From an uncultured Lachnospiraceae bacterium (GTDB lineage Bacteria > Bacillota > Clostridia > Lachnospirales > Lachnospiraceae): a stretch of 64,000 nt of DNA. The notes under the pieces were generated by a model. It ran no database searches and was not told the DNA's origin. It saw nothing but the letters and a program-made list of their open reading frames with translations. Positions 62,412 through 64,000 of this stretch are shown piece after piece (positions within the stretch are counted from its first letter, which is position 1; the number at the start of each line of letters is the position of its first letter). A program made the position numbers and the translations under genes. The stretch is taken from NCBI GenBank assembly GCA_947382415.1, contig CANCYO010000003.1, positions 71,867-135,866 of the forward strand. Direction: 5' to 3'.

Positions 62412-63884
62412 TTAATACATAACCCCTTTCTTCATCTCTTGCAAGTGGATCTTCACTAAGGCTGAAAATGCAGTATGTACCCATGCCATGGCAACAAATA
62501 CGTAAGGTACAATTTTTCCGCTTGGCATTTTTAAAGTTGTACTTAAAGCCTGATGTCCTCCAAAAATACTTTCAACATTTGCATATAAATAATGTTTAAT
62601 GCCTATTCCTACTGTTTTAGTGGCTGGATTATATCTAATAATTTTATCTCCATTATCATATATAGATTCCATGGTATCCTTTGCTATTTCAGTATTATTT
62701 TTTCCTTCAAGTTTTTCTTTTTTAACTTGTAGGACCGCAACCTCTGTTGTTCTGGCTGCAAGAGTGGCTGTGGCAGAAATCATTGCTATACCAGCAACAG
62801 AACCAGCTCCACAAGTCCCGACAGTTATTGCCGTAGCCGCGACTACTACAGCGGCAACAGCAACGACGGCTATTGTCTTGTTTACCCAAGCAGGCAAGTT
62901 TCCGGTTTCATCAGCCAAATTAACCGGATTATTCCAACAGTATACATATAAATTATATTGTATAACATTCTTAAAGTCTTTACTCAACAAAGAGATATCA
63001 TCCGGACTGACAAGTCTGCCCCAGAGGTCGTATTCGTAGGTACCGATGAGCTTGGAATCGCTGTTCCGGTAGATGGCGGTGATGTCTCCCTGCAGGTTTC
63101 TGGCGTAGAAGTAGCTGACCTCTGCTTTGGTGCCTTTCTTGTAGGTCAGGGTGGTCACTTTTCCGGCGGCATCGTAGTAGTAGCGCAGGGTCTCGTCTCC
63201 GGTCTGTTCGGAGAGGAGGATGCCGTTGTTGTAGTGGTAAGTGGTGGTTTTGCCGTTTATCGTTTTCGTGCGGCGTTGGCCGTCGGAAGCGTAGGTGTAG
63301 CGGACGGTGCCATTACCTGTATTGCCTATGGCGGTAAGATTGCCTGAACTGTCCCATGGCATGGTCTTTCCCATGTAATCAGTGGGACGTCCCATCTTAT
63401 CGTAGGTGATGGTTCTGCCGTCATATTTTATCAGTTTGTCTTTCCAGGCGGTGTCGTAGGTGTAGGTGTATTCGGACACGGGGGTACCGGAGCTGCCGAA
63501 CTTATTGGTGTAGGTGCTCACCAAATCTGTGGTGGTCTTTCTGGTCTTGCCATCCACGGTGAACTGGGAGGGCTGGTACTGGAGGGTGGTGTAGAGCTTT
63601 TTGGCATCGATGGCACTGGTCTTTGGCATGTATACGGTCTTACTGGAGCGGCGCAGGCTGTCGTAGCTGTAGGTTCTGGTGGCGGTATCGTCTTTTTCCC
63701 GGTAGAAGAGGGTGCCGATGTTGCCGCCTGTGGTGTAGGTGTACTGCATCCTGCTATCGGGAGTCTGGGCTGCATTGTCTCCCGGGTAGACGGTGGTGCG
63801 TACGATTGGCAGCGTCGTTGATTTTTCCTTGGATATTTCCGGTATAGCAGCCGCTGTTTTCTGCTTTTGATGTTGTTTATTATT
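62412..63884 (-). pseudogene. RHS protein C-terminal part with toxin tip (5'-truncated)
   Basis: The frame opens right after the TAA at 63885 and shows RHS YD repeats (RTTVYPGDNAAQTPDSRMQY, YSYDSLRRSSKTVY, ITYDKMGRPTDYMGKTMPWD, GQRRTKTINGKTTTYHYNNG). The core YFYARNLQGDITAIYRNSDS and TYEYDLWGRLVSPDD follows, then CWNNPVNLADETGN. A Val/Ala-rich pretoxin helix and a tip of about 90 residues (DKIIRYNPATKTVGIGIKHY and GGHQALSTTLKMPSG) end it. The tip family is unknown. Only an internal ATG at 63749 could start it (445 residues), with no good ribosome site. It is the longest uninterrupted RHS piece here. Confidence 0.8.
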
Positions 63885-64000
63885 TTATTCTATATCGACA
63901 ATTTTCAGATCTATTTTATTAATATGTAAAACATAACCACTTTTAGGTAAATACTTAACCTCTACATAATCTCCCACCTCTAAAGAACCCTTTACAACTG
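63885..64000 (-). CDS. C-terminal end of a third immunity paralogue (cut by window edge)
   Basis: The visible 38 codons read VVKGSLEVGDYVEVKYLPKS and GYVLHINKIDLKIVDIE then TAA. They match the C-termini of the 54592 and 61152 proteins. The following RHS fragment is in the same frame after the stop, so the joint is a recombination point. Confidence 0.75.
   Translation of the reverse strand, partial: VVKGSLEVGDYVEVKYLPKSGYVLHINKIDLKIVDIE

Overview
The window looks like a chromosome segment of a Gram-positive clostridium, most likely Lachnospiraceae. The evidence is the hrcA-grpE-dnaK-dnaJ order under a perfect CIRCE operator, AGGAGG-type ribosome sites throughout, DUF6465/VTC/CotH genes, membrane-anchored GH25 lysozymes and many large membrane glycosyltransferases. 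The species cannot be told from the sequence. Nearly all genes lie on the minus strand, so transcription runs from high to low coordinates.

Region 1 (1-38.4 kb) is a large cell-surface glycan locus in several transcription units. One unit starts at a good promoter near 9.16 kb. It encodes a 1028-residue membrane-anchored GH25 lysozyme with an acidic tyrosine-rich repeat tail, RmlB, RmlA, a second GH25 lysozyme, RmlC, an ABC-2 polysaccharide-export permease and a truncated membrane protein at the window edge. Diverging from it is an SGNH-fold protein whose nucleophile position appears to be alanine. A small lower-GC island (10.3-12.6 kb) holds a DUF1016 nuclease remnant and a DUF4062 gene. From about 33.3 kb down to 12.8 kb is a tightly packed operon. 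It contains a GT52-like transferase, an ABC flippase, a GT2, the pseudaminic-acid-type genes PseF, PseH, PseI and PseG, an FkbH-like HAD-IIIC enzyme with its acyl carrier protein, an SGNH hydrolase, a GtrII/GtrB pair, a WecE-like sugar aminotransferase and four polytopic membrane proteins. FkbH plus ACP inside a Pse pathway suggests a glyceryl- or acyl-decorated nonulosonate. RmlD, PseB, PseC and the export ATPase are not in the window. Upstream of 33.3 kb are a roughly 300-bp palindromic element, a DUF6044-like paralogue, a second GtrII-like protein and an Rpn-family nuclease.

Region 2 (38.6-53.8 kb) is core chromosome: the heat-shock operon, a Lys/Ala-rich DUF6465-type protein, a DUF4956-VTC-CotH operon, UppP, a patatin-like lipase, a class I aminotransferase, glycerol kinase and a polysaccharide deacetylase.

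Region 3 (53.9-64.0 kb) is lower in GC and is a graveyard of RHS toxin-tip/immunity cassettes. At least seven pieces of RHS core with variable C-terminal tips are broken by stops, frameshifts, deletions and an IS4-type remnant, and they are interleaved with mostly intact small immunity-like genes. Three immunity genes and two toxin tips are paralogues of one another. The parental full-length RHS gene probably lies to the right of the window.

A recurrent theme in the glycan locus is short tandem repeats. Several are in-frame 12-bp or 36-bp units at the 5' ends of genes, and others lie in leaders.
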